Shown here piece after piece: positions 26,898-34,481 of a stretch of 64,000 nt of DNA. Every line of letters begins with the position of its first letter. Position 1 is the stretch's first letter. The stretch comes from Sphingomonas montanisoli. GTDB taxonomy: Bacteria; Pseudomonadota; Alphaproteobacteria; Sphingomonadales; Sphingomonadaceae. The notes beneath the pieces are model-generated. The model had not been told where the DNA came from, did not search any database, and was given only the letters and a program-made list of their open reading frames with translations. The translations under genes and the position numbers were made by a program. The stretch is taken from contig NZ_VTOU01000002.1 in NCBI RefSeq assembly GCF_008274695.1, positions 372,001 to 436,000 of the forward strand, in the 5' to 3' direction.

Positions 26898-27722
26898 ATG
26901 AACATGGCGATCACCCCCTCTGCCCGTTTGGGGAGAGGGTCGCTGTGGCTGGTGGCGCTGCTCCTCGCCGCGCTGCTGGCGATGCCCGCCTTCGCGCAGA
27001 CCTTTCCCAAGCTCAGCGGCCGCGTGGTCGACGACGCGCATCTGCTCAGCGCCGAACAGACCGCCTCGCTCACCACCAAGCTCGAAGCACTCGAACAGCA
27101 GAGCGGGCGGCAGATGGTGGTCGCCACCGTGCCCAGCCTCGAAGGCTATGACATTTCGGACTATGGCTACCGGCTCGGTCGCGAATGGAAGATCGGCGAG
27201 GCAAAGGTGAACAGCGGCCTGCTGCTGCTCGTCGCCCCCAATGAGCGCAAGGTTCGGATCGAGGTCGGCTACGGTCTCGAACCGATCGTTACCGACGCGC
27301 TGTCGAGCGTGATCATCCAGCGGCAGATCATCCCCCGCTTCAAGCAGGGGGACATGGCCGGCGGGATCGAAGCGGGCGCCAACGCGCTGCTCCAGTTGCT
27401 CCAGCTTCCGCCGGAAGAGGCACAGGCGAAGGCGCAAGCGATGGTCGCGGCCGACAAGAAGGCCCGCAAAGGCGGGGGCGGCGTGCCGCTGTCGCTGATC
27501 TTCTGGATCATCGTCATCATCTTCATCGCGCTCTCCAGCCTGCGTCGGGCCGGTGGGCGGCGCTATCGCAGCGGCGGCATCCCGCCCGTCATCATCTGGC
27601 CGTCGAGCGGCGGCGGATGGGGCGGCGGTTCCGGTGGCGGAGGCTGGGGAGGCGGAGGCGGAGGTGGCTTTTCTGGCGGCGGCGGATCGTTCGGCGGCGG
27701 CGGATCGTCGGGGAGCTGGTGA
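26898..27722 (+). CDS. TPM-domain (YgcG-like) membrane protein with glycine-rich tail
   Basis: 274 residues. A signal peptide is cleaved near AFAQ, followed by a TPM domain (about 37-160) with LSGRVVDDAHLLSAEQTASL, GREWKIGEAKVNSGLLLLV and RIEVGYGLEPIVTD. One membrane helix follows (SLIFWIIVIIFIALSSL), then a cytoplasmic tail of about 50 residues that is almost all Gly, Ser and Trp (GGGWGGGSGGGGWGGG type). This composition is typical of YgcG proteins. Operon with lemA upstream and a second TPM gene downstream (TGATG overlap). Confidence 0.92.
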   Translation: MNMAITPSARLGRGSLWLVALLLAALLAMPAFAQTFPKLSGRVVDDAHLLSAEQTASLTTKLEALEQQSGRQMVVATVPSLEGYDISDYGYRLGREWKIGEAKVNSGLLLLVAPNERKVRIEVGYGLEPIVTDALSSVIIQRQIIPRFKQGDMAGGIEAGANALLQLLQLPPEEAQAKAQAMVAADKKARKGGGGVPLSLIFWIIVIIFIALSSLRRAGGRRYRSGGIPPVIIWPSSGGGWGGGSGGGGWGGGGGGGFSGGGGSFGGGGSSGSW

Positions 27723-28390
27723 TGCAACTGAGCGAAGCCGATATCCAGCGCGTCACCGACGCGGTGACCGCAGCCGAAGCGACCACCGACGGTGAGATCG
27801 CGACGATCGTCGCGCACCATTCGGACAGCTATAACGACGTGCCGTGGGCGTGGGCGACCTTGGTCGCGCTGCTGGCGCTGTCGGTCTATGCGGCCTTCCC
27901 CGATTTCTATCTGGGGTTGCTCGATCGGATGAGCGGCGGCTGGCACGTGTGGACGATGCGCGAATGGCTGACGGTGCTGACCGTCGCCACCGCGATCAAG
28001 CTGCTCGCGACGCGCTACATCGTCGGCTGGGGCCCGATCCGCATGGCTCTCACGCCGGGCGCGACCAAGACCCGCCGGGTCCACCGCCGCGCGATCGAGC
28101 TGTTCCGCGCCACCACCGAGCATCGTACGAAGACGCGCACCGGCGTCCTCATCTACCTGTCGCTCGCCGAGCATCGCGCCGAGATCGTCGCCGACAAGGC
28201 GATCGCCGCGAAGGTCGACGACACTGTCTGGGGCGAGGCGATGGCGGCGATGATCGTCGAGTTGAAGGCCGGCCATCCCGGCGAAGGCATGGCGGCGGCA
28301 GTCGCGAAGGTCGCCGCGGTTCTGGCCGAGCATTTCCCCCATACCGGCACCGACCCGGACGAGATCTCGAATCGGATGCTGCTGCTGTGA
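27722..28390 (+). CDS. Second TPM-domain membrane protein
   Basis: 222 residues from the ATG that overlaps the previous stop. It begins with a short TPM-like helix-strand piece (LSEADIQRVTDAVTAAEATTDGEI), then two membrane segments (WAWATLVALLALSVYAAF and EWLTVLTVATAIKLLA). A second TPM half contains RRAIELFRATTEHRTKTRTG, LIYLSLAEHRAEIVAD and HFPHTGTDPDEI. This split form with hydrophobic insertion is common next to the longer YgcG protein in alphaproteobacteria. No signal peptide. Function unknown; it probably forms a complex with its neighbours. Confidence 0.88.
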   Translation: MQLSEADIQRVTDAVTAAEATTDGEIATIVAHHSDSYNDVPWAWATLVALLALSVYAAFPDFYLGLLDRMSGGWHVWTMREWLTVLTVATAIKLLATRYIVGWGPIRMALTPGATKTRRVHRRAIELFRATTEHRTKTRTGVLIYLSLAEHRAEIVADKAIAAKVDDTVWGEAMAAMIVELKAGHPGEGMAAAVAKVAAVLAEHFPHTGTDPDEISNRMLLL

Positions 28391-28905
28391 GCGATCCGAT
28401 CGAAGTGATGTGGCAAGGTCGCTTCATCACCGCCAAGCGCGAGGGCAAGTGGGAATATGTCGGCCGGGCGCGTGGCATTCGCGCCGCCGTGATCGTCGCG
28501 GTCGACGAGGGGCATGTCCTGCTGGTCGAACAGTTTCGCGTGCCGCTCAAGAAGCACTGCATCGAGCTGCCCGCCGGGCTGATCGGTGACGAGACCGAGG
28601 GTGAGGCGGTGGAGATCGCGGCGGCCCGCGAGCTGGAAGAGGAGACCGGCTATCGTCCTGCCGGGATCGACGTGATCGGCGAGTTCGCCTCGTCGCCGGG
28701 CATGGTCTCCGAAACCTTCACCCTGGTTCGCGCGACGGGGCTCACAAAGGTGCATGATGGCGGCGGAGTCGATGGCGAGGACATCATCGTCCACCGCATT
28801 CCCCTGGCCGATGTCGCGGGCTTCATCGATACCCAGCGCGGGCTGGGCAAGATGATGGACGTCAAGCTGCTCCTGCTGCTGGGAGCGGGGATCCTCGCGG
28901 CTTAA
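28387..28905 (+). CDS. NUDIX hydrolase, ADP-ribose pyrophosphatase-like
   Basis: 172 residues from a GTG that overlaps the preceding stop (GTGA). The NUDIX box is complete: GEAVEIAAARELEEETGY fits G-x5-E-x7-REUXEEXGU except that the spacing is filled by Ala. The upstream segment VLLVEQFRVPLKKHCIELPAG and the downstream SSPGMVSE are typical of NudF/ADP-ribose pyrophosphatases, where SSPG helps to form the active site. Last gene of the lemA operon; a terminator follows. Confidence 0.9.
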   Translation: MSDPIEVMWQGRFITAKREGKWEYVGRARGIRAAVIVAVDEGHVLLVEQFRVPLKKHCIELPAGLIGDETEGEAVEIAAARELEEETGYRPAGIDVIGEFASSPGMVSETFTLVRATGLTKVHDGGGVDGEDIIVHRIPLADVAGFIDTQRGLGKMMDVKLLLLLGAGILAA

Positions 28906-28913
28906 CAACCTTG

Positions 28914-28949
28914 CCTCCCCTCCCTGTAAGGGAGGGGGGAGAGCTTTTT
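28914..28949 (+). terminator. Terminator-like hairpin after the lemA operon
   Basis: CTCCCCTCCC / GGGAGGGGGG with loop TGTAA is followed by GAGCTTTTTA. It resembles the CCTCCC/GGGAGG repeat family but has a T-run, so it may act as a terminator for both convergent genes. Confidence 0.6.
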
Positions 28950-29262
28950 AAAGGATCGTGTGGCCCGGCTCGATCGCGCCGACGTTGAAGTTGTCGGCAT
29001 AGGCCTGATACTTCACGGTCCGCGCCGGAGCGGGGACGACGGTGGCGGTCAGGCCGTTGCGGATCGCATAGTCCTGCGCAGCTTCGAGTGTGGGGAAGGC
29101 GAGCTTGACCTGCCCGTTCGTGTCGCCCGATCCGGCCCAGCCGGTCAGCGGATCGGGCTGCTTCGCCTCGGCGGGCTCATGTTCGAGCATCCAGGTCGCC
29201 GTGCGGGCGCGGCCCGATTGCATGGCGTTCTTGAACGTCTGGTAGATGCGCGCCTGGGTCAT
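28948..29262 (-). CDS. NDUFS4-like accessory subunit of respiratory complex I
   Basis: 104 residues matching the ETC complex I subunit family: MTQARIYQTFKNAMQSGRAR, W-MLEHEPAE, LTGWAGSGDTNGQVKLAFPT and the C-terminal PARTVKYQAYADNF. In alphaproteobacteria and mitochondria this subunit stabilises the NADH-oxidising arm of complex I. The start is the ATG at 29262, supported by alignment to family N-termini; the longer frame is not conserved. The nuo operon itself is not in the window. It lies 52 bases downstream of hrpB on the same strand. Confidence 0.9.
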   Translation of the reverse strand: MTQARIYQTFKNAMQSGRARTATWMLEHEPAEAKQPDPLTGWAGSGDTNGQVKLAFPTLEAAQDYAIRNGLTATVVPAPARTVKYQAYADNFNVGAIEPGHTIL

Positions 29263-29314
29263 GGTCCACTTCCCGAAAAGTCGCTTCGCGATTGCAGCAA
29301 ATCGCCTTGGATCG

Positions 29315-31753
29315 TCAAGGCCGTTGGCTCGCCTTCTTGGTCCGGAGCGTCGGATCGGCAACGGCGGGGTCGTCGGGCCAGGGGTGGCGGGGATAGCGGC
29401 CGCGCATCTCCTTGGCGACGGCGGCCCAGCTTCCGGCCCAGAAACCGGGCAGATCCTTGGTCGTCTGGATCGGCCGTCCGGCAGGCGAGGTAAGGCGCAG
29501 GGTCAGCGGCACGCGGCCGCCACCGACCATCGGATGCGCGGTCATCCCGAACAAAGTCTGCGGACGCATCTCGACCGCGGGGCCTCCCTCGGCGGCATAG
29601 TCGATCGGGTGTTTCGAACCGGCGGGCGTGCCCAGATGTTCGGGCGCGAGCCGATCGACTGCCTGCCGTCCGTCCCAGCCCAGCAGCCCGTCGAACGCCG
29701 ACGCGGTGATCGCGGGCAGGCGGCGCTGGCTCTCGACAAGCGGACCTAGCCAGTCGTCGAGGCTGGCCAGGAGCGCATCGTCGGACAAGTCGGGCACGCT
29801 CTCGTCATGCTGGCGGGCGAAGAGAGCACGGGCGCGCAATGCATCGGCGCCCTCGGACCAGTCGAGCAGGCCAAGGCCGCGCGTGCGGACCGCGTCGACC
29901 AGAGCCTCGGCGATCTCGCGCGCGTTGGCGGCTTCGTCGCGCCCACTCGACAGGACGATCGCGCCGAGGCGCTTCTCGCGCCGCGCCTCGACCGCGCCGG
30001 TCGCGGGATCGAAGCGGGCGGTGCGCTTCGTCTCGATCCGGTCGGCGAACAATCGTTCGACTTCGCGCGCGTCGATCGGGGCGGCGGAGAGGATGCGCGC
30101 GCCGGCGGCCGACCCTTGCGTCTCCGCCACCGCAAGCCATTCGGCGCTGGCGAGGGGGGAGGTGGGATCGAGCCGGAAGCCGCGTCCGCCGCTGCTGATC
30201 CAGTCCTCGCCCGACGCCGATCGGCGCCTGGCGATGCGATCGGGGAAGGCGAGGGCGACGCAGGCGGCGAGGTCGGTGTCGTCGGGATCGCCCGATGCCT
30301 TGACGAGCGATAGCCAGCGCCGCGCCAGTTGCCGTGCGCCATCGGCCCTTTTACCGCGCTCGCCGCGCCAGCGGCGCAGGCGTAGCTCGAGGTCGGCGTC
30401 GTTGCCGCCTAAGCCGCGTTCGGACAGCAGCACCGCGACGGCGGCGGCGGTAGCGGCCATGTCGCGCTCGGCGGCGCGGAGCATCATGTGGGCAAGGCGC
30501 GGCGGCAGCGGGAGTGCGGCCATCGCCTTGCCATGCGCGGTCGGGCGACCATCGGCGTCGATCGCTTCGAGCGAGGTGAGGCGGGCGCGTGCTTCGGTGA
30601 TGGCGGCAGAGGGGGGCGGATCGATCCATTGGAGCGACGCGGGATCGGCGACGCCCCACAAGGCGCAATCGAGGGTGAGCGCGGAGAGGTCCGCCTCCAA
30701 GATTTCGGGCGGGTCGAAACGGGGGAGGCCAGCGGTCGCGGCCGCTTCCCACAGCCGATAGACGATGCCCGGTTGCTGGCGGCCGGCGCGGCCCGCGCGC
30801 TGGGTGACGGCGGCCTGGCTCGCGCGCTCGGTGACGAGCCGGGTCATCCCCGCCGCGCGATCGTAGCGCGGGCGGCGGGCGAGGCCGGAATCGACCACGA
30901 TGCGCAGGCCGTCGATCGTGATGCTGGTCTCGGCGATCGATGTGGCGAGGACAAGTTTTCGCAGCCCCGGCGGGGAAGGAGCAATCGCCGCGCGCTGCTC
31001 GGCCGGATCTAGACTGCCGTGGAGGCGGTGGAGGATCACGTCGGCGGGCAGGCGATCAAGGCGTTCGGCCGTCCGCTCGATCTCGGCGACGCCGGGCAGG
31101 AAGGCGAGCAGGCTGCCGCTCTCCTCCGCCAGCGCGCGGCGGATCGTCGCGGCCATATCGTCCTCGATCCGGCGCTCGGCGGCGCGCGGCGCGTGGCGGA
31201 TGTCGATCGGGTGACTGCGGCCCTCGCTTTCGATCCGGGGCGCGTTGCCCATTAAAGTCGCGAAGCGATCACCATCGAGGGTCGCCGACATCGCGACGAG
31301 CCGCAGGTCGGGCCGCAGCGCCGCCTGCGCATCGAGCGCGAGGGCGAGGCCGAAATCGCTGTCGAGGCTGCGTTCGTGGACCTCGTCGAACAGCACGGCG
31401 GCGATGCCGTCGAGTTCGGGGTCGGCCTGGATCCGCTGGACGAAAATCCCCTCGGTGACGACGAGGATGCGGGTTGCGGCCGACTGCTTGCTGTCGAGCC
31501 GGGTCGCATAGCCGATCGTGCGCCCGACCGGTTCGCCCGCCAGCTCGGCCATCCGCTCGGCCGCCGCGCGCGCGGCGAGGCGGCGGGGGGAGAGGAGCAG
31601 GATCTTGCCGCCGGCGATCCACGATCGATCGAGCAAGGCGGGGGCGACGGCGGTGGTCTTGCCCGCGCCCGGCGGGGCGACGAGCACGGCGTTGGGGCCG
31701 GCGTCGAGCGCCGCGACCAGATCGGGCAGGACCGCGTCGATCGGGAGGGGCAT
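29315..31753 (-). CDS. hrpB: ATP-dependent helicase HrpB
   Basis: DExH-box RNA helicase of 812 residues. I chose the ATG at 31753 (MPLPIDAVLPDLVAALDAG); the frame upstream runs into the palindromic repeat. Motifs: Walker A VLVAPPGAGKTTAVAP, DEVH box LFDEVHERSLDSDFG, motif III VAMSATLDGDR, and C-terminal RecA motifs LATSIAETSITIDG and TQRAGRAGRQQPG. A ratchet domain and the HrpB C-terminal domain end with the usual LPGFWAGSWAAVAKEMRGRY. The role of HrpB proteins is uncertain. Confidence 0.95.
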   Translation of the reverse strand: MPLPIDAVLPDLVAALDAGPNAVLVAPPGAGKTTAVAPALLDRSWIAGGKILLLSPRRLAARAAAERMAELAGEPVGRTIGYATRLDSKQSAATRILVVTEGIFVQRIQADPELDGIAAVLFDEVHERSLDSDFGLALALDAQAALRPDLRLVAMSATLDGDRFATLMGNAPRIESEGRSHPIDIRHAPRAAERRIEDDMAATIRRALAEESGSLLAFLPGVAEIERTAERLDRLPADVILHRLHGSLDPAEQRAAIAPSPPGLRKLVLATSIAETSITIDGLRIVVDSGLARRPRYDRAAGMTRLVTERASQAAVTQRAGRAGRQQPGIVYRLWEAAATAGLPRFDPPEILEADLSALTLDCALWGVADPASLQWIDPPPSAAITEARARLTSLEAIDADGRPTAHGKAMAALPLPPRLAHMMLRAAERDMAATAAAVAVLLSERGLGGNDADLELRLRRWRGERGKRADGARQLARRWLSLVKASGDPDDTDLAACVALAFPDRIARRRSASGEDWISSGGRGFRLDPTSPLASAEWLAVAETQGSAAGARILSAAPIDAREVERLFADRIETKRTARFDPATGAVEARREKRLGAIVLSSGRDEAANAREIAEALVDAVRTRGLGLLDWSEGADALRARALFARQHDESVPDLSDDALLASLDDWLGPLVESQRRLPAITASAFDGLLGWDGRQAVDRLAPEHLGTPAGSKHPIDYAAEGGPAVEMRPQTLFGMTAHPMVGGGRVPLTLRLTSPAGRPIQTTKDLPGFWAGSWAAVAKEMRGRYPRHPWPDDPAVADPTLRTKKASQRP

Positions 31754-31756
31754 CAC

Positions 31757-31884
31757 AATCCTCCCCGGTACGGGGAGGGGGACCGCGCGAAGCGTGGTGG
31801 AGGGGGCGAGAGATTGGACGTGCCGCTTGTGGCGAGCCCCCTCCACCGGCTGCGCCGGTCCCCCTCCCCATGCCGGGGAGGATT
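31757..31884. repeat. Paired palindromic intergenic repeat (CCTCCCC/GGGGAGG family)
   Basis: Two arms, CCTCCCCGGTACGGGGAGG at the left and a similar CCGGGGAGG end at the right, enclose GGACCGCGCGAAGC-type and CACCGGCTGCGCCGG inner palindromes. It has no coding content. Related copies lie at 39183, 41000, 45606 and 61156. Confidence 0.75.
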
Positions 31885-32117
31885 GGAGGGCGTGATTCGG
31901 GTCCACGACATGGCACTCGACGGGGCCAAAGTTGTGGAAGTTGTCACTACGTCAGCGTTGAAATCGCTTCCGGTAATGGGGCCGCGATCGAACGACAGAG
32001 GTGCGGAGAAGGGCGACGCGCAGGGCATGGCCCGTCCCGCCTGACAGAGAAAATCCTACATTGGAAGGGCTTTGGGGAAGAGGGCGACGCCGATCGGTGC
32101 GCCGCCCTGATCCGCGA
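31885..32117. other. Intergenic stretch without recognised features
   Basis: Between the repeat and the end of the TonB receptor gene, 233 bases with no credible gene, tRNA or clear terminator. It probably contains the hrpB promoter. Confidence 0.5.
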
Positions 32118-34253
32118 TCAGAAGTCGAATGTCACCGACAGCCAGTAACGGCGCGGTTCCTGCGGGTTGGCGAAGGCGGGGGCATAGACCGTCGTCGCGC
32201 CGCTCCGATAGTCGAGGTAGGGCGTGAAATCCTTGTCGAGGATGTTGTACACCGCCGCGCTCAGGCGGAGGACCGGGGTGAGCTGGTAATTGCCGCCGAT
32301 GTGGAACTGCTCATAGGCGCGGAAGCTGCCGAGCGCGGTCTGCGCGGCACCCGCGCCGCGATAACGCTTCGAACGATGTTCGGCACGGACCCAAGTCGAC
32401 AGCTTGTCGTTCACCTTCCAGCGCAGATTGCCGTTGATCATGTGTTTGGGCGTGCTGACCAGCGGTTCGCCCGCCTCGGCGCCGCTCTTCTGCTCGCTCT
32501 CGGTATAGGTGTAATTGAGGCCGAGCGAGACGGCGGGGCTGAAGTCAAACTTTGCCGCGGCCTCGATGCCGCGCGTGACGGCATTGTCGACGTTGATCGT
32601 CTGGCCGAAGCTTTCGGCGCGGGGAAATTCACCGATGTTGAGACAGCCGGGCCGGTTGCGCTGAACCGACCAGGTGCAGTTGAGGATCGGCGGGGCGCTG
32701 GCGATCTTGTCCTTGAACTTGTTGTTGAACAGCGTGACGTTGCCCGAAAACAGGCCACCATCATTATAATAGACGCCGATTTCGGTGGTGGTGCTGACTT
32801 CGGGCTTCAGGCCTGGCGTACCGATCAGCGGAATGGTGCCCTGGCCGCCGAAGCCGACGATGCCGGGGGTGATCTGATCGAGGCGCGGCGTCTTGAAGCC
32901 GCGGCTGATGCCGCCTTTCACGGTCAACGCGTCGGTCGCCTTCAACACCGCATAAGCGCGGGGCGAGAATTTGCCGCCGAACGTCTCGTGATCGTCGTAA
33001 CGGCCGCCAAGTGTCAGCGTGAAGGGATCGAAGACGTTCCAGGCGGCTTCGGCAAACAAAGCCCACTGGACGAATTCATATTTGTCGACGGCGACGCCAT
33101 CGACCATCTCAGCCTTCCAATATTGGCCGCCGACCGTGGCGTTGACCCGGCCGAGCGGCACCACCGCGCGGCTGTCCAGAATGGTGTTGGTCGCCTTCAG
33201 CTCGCGATCGGCGCCGGGGGTCTTGCCGGGGGTGCCGGGCGGGATGGTGCGGCCGAACGTCTCGGTGATGTTGCGGGTCAGGGTGGTGTCGAACTGCGCA
33301 AAACCCGCGCGCCATGTATGGGCGAGGACGTAATTGTCGCGGTTGAACTTCATTTCGGGGCCATAGCCGCCCGCGACCGTGCCGGTGCCGAGCTGTGATT
33401 CCGAATTGTCGTAGCGCTGGCGGTTGATGTCCGCCTCGATCCACAGATCATGGTCGACATGCGGGGTGAAGGTGATGCGCCCGCCCAAAGTGTAGGTTTC
33501 GGACTCCACCGGGCTGGGGCCACGGGTGCTGATCTCGACCGGCTGGCCGTTCACATTGTCATAGGTGAGCGCGGCCGCTTCGCGCTTGAAATAACTGCCG
33601 CGCAGAGTGAGGCCGACGAGGTCGCGAACGACCGGTCCCTGCATATAGGCGTTGCCCGAATAGATATTGCCGTACTGGCCATCTTCCTGAAGCGTGGTTT
33701 CCGCGGTCGCGGTGCCGGCCCAGCGATCGCCGACCTTGCGGGTGATCAGGTTGATGACGCCGCCCATCGCGTCGGATCCGTAGAGGGTCGACATCGGCCC
33801 GCGCACCACTTCGATCCGGTCGATCGCGGAGAAGGGCGGCAGGAAGCTGGTCGATGTTTCGCCGAAGCCGTTGGGGGTGACGTTGCCCGGCGCGTTCTGA
33901 CGACGGCCGTCGACGAGGATGAGCGTATAGTCGCTCGGCATGCCGCGGATCGAGATGTTGAGCCCGCCGGTCTTGCCCGCAGTCTGGCCGACGTCGATGC
34001 CCTCCACGTTCACCAGCGCTTCGGCGAGGCTGCCGAAGCGGCGCTCCTGCAGTTCGGCGCGGTCGATGACGCTGATGCTGGCGGGGGCATCGATGATCTT
34101 CTGTTCGAAGCCGGCGGCGGTGACGACGATGTCGCTGCCGTCGGTGGTGTCGGCGGGGGCCGCATCCTCGGCGATCGCCTGCGCATGGAGAAGTGCGGCG
34201 AGCGCAACAAGGGAACCGCGCCCGACAAGGCGCGCCATATTCGATCCGGTCAT
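32118..34253 (-). CDS. TonB-dependent outer-membrane receptor, FepA/CirA-like
   Basis: 711 residues. The ATG at 34253 has GGGGGC 5 bases upstream; a second in-frame ATG at 34238 is possible. A signal peptide ends near AIAEDA. The TonB-box-like DIVVTAAG is followed by a plug with APASISVIDRAELQERRFGS, GLNISIRGMPSDYTLILVDG and IEVVRGPMSTLYGSDAMGGV. The barrel ends in WLSVTFDF. The plug signature fits colicin I/ferric enterobactin-type receptors. A Fur-type box upstream suggests iron or siderophore uptake; the ligand is not deducible. Confidence 0.92.
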   Translation of the reverse strand: MTGSNMARLVGRGSLVALAALLHAQAIAEDAAPADTTDGSDIVVTAAGFEQKIIDAPASISVIDRAELQERRFGSLAEALVNVEGIDVGQTAGKTGGLNISIRGMPSDYTLILVDGRRQNAPGNVTPNGFGETSTSFLPPFSAIDRIEVVRGPMSTLYGSDAMGGVINLITRKVGDRWAGTATAETTLQEDGQYGNIYSGNAYMQGPVVRDLVGLTLRGSYFKREAAALTYDNVNGQPVEISTRGPSPVESETYTLGGRITFTPHVDHDLWIEADINRQRYDNSESQLGTGTVAGGYGPEMKFNRDNYVLAHTWRAGFAQFDTTLTRNITETFGRTIPPGTPGKTPGADRELKATNTILDSRAVVPLGRVNATVGGQYWKAEMVDGVAVDKYEFVQWALFAEAAWNVFDPFTLTLGGRYDDHETFGGKFSPRAYAVLKATDALTVKGGISRGFKTPRLDQITPGIVGFGGQGTIPLIGTPGLKPEVSTTTEIGVYYNDGGLFSGNVTLFNNKFKDKIASAPPILNCTWSVQRNRPGCLNIGEFPRAESFGQTINVDNAVTRGIEAAAKFDFSPAVSLGLNYTYTESEQKSGAEAGEPLVSTPKHMINGNLRWKVNDKLSTWVRAEHRSKRYRGAGAAQTALGSFRAYEQFHIGGNYQLTPVLRLSAAVYNILDKDFTPYLDYRSGATTVYAPAFANPQEPRRYWLSVTFDF

Positions 34254-34265
34254 AAGCCCCCGCTA

Positions 34266-34284
34266 TTAGGAATGATTATCAGTA
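34266..34284. promoter_or_regulatory. Fur-type iron box upstream of the second TonB receptor
   Basis: TTAGGAATGATTATCAGTA shares the 12-base core GAATGATTATCA with the box upstream of the first receptor (12404, opposite strand). It is flanked by CGCTA (34261) and TAGCG (34283), which extends the palindrome. It lies 13 bases before the start codon, so bound Fur would block initiation directly. Confidence 0.75.
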
Positions 34285-34429
34285 GCGGGGCGGCTCGTGG
34301 GTCTGTCAGCGGATCGGGTCAACGCCAATATCGACGGAAATCGGCGGAGAAACCATTTGTCACGAAGCGGAACGATTAACATCAATGTTAGTCACGTGGC
34401 GACAATTGGCTACACAATCGGGACGTAGC

Positions 34430-34470
34430 CGGTGGGCCGCCGACGCTGTAGCGCGACGGCCCAACCGGTT
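34430..34470 (-). terminator. Weak terminator-like hairpin after the S9 peptidase gene
   Basis: GTGGGCCG and CGGCCCAAC form an imperfect stem just downstream of the peptidase stop on the minus strand, without a clear T-run. The rest of 34285-34429 shows nothing recognised. Confidence 0.35.
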
Positions 34471-34481
34471 GATCGGGCGAC

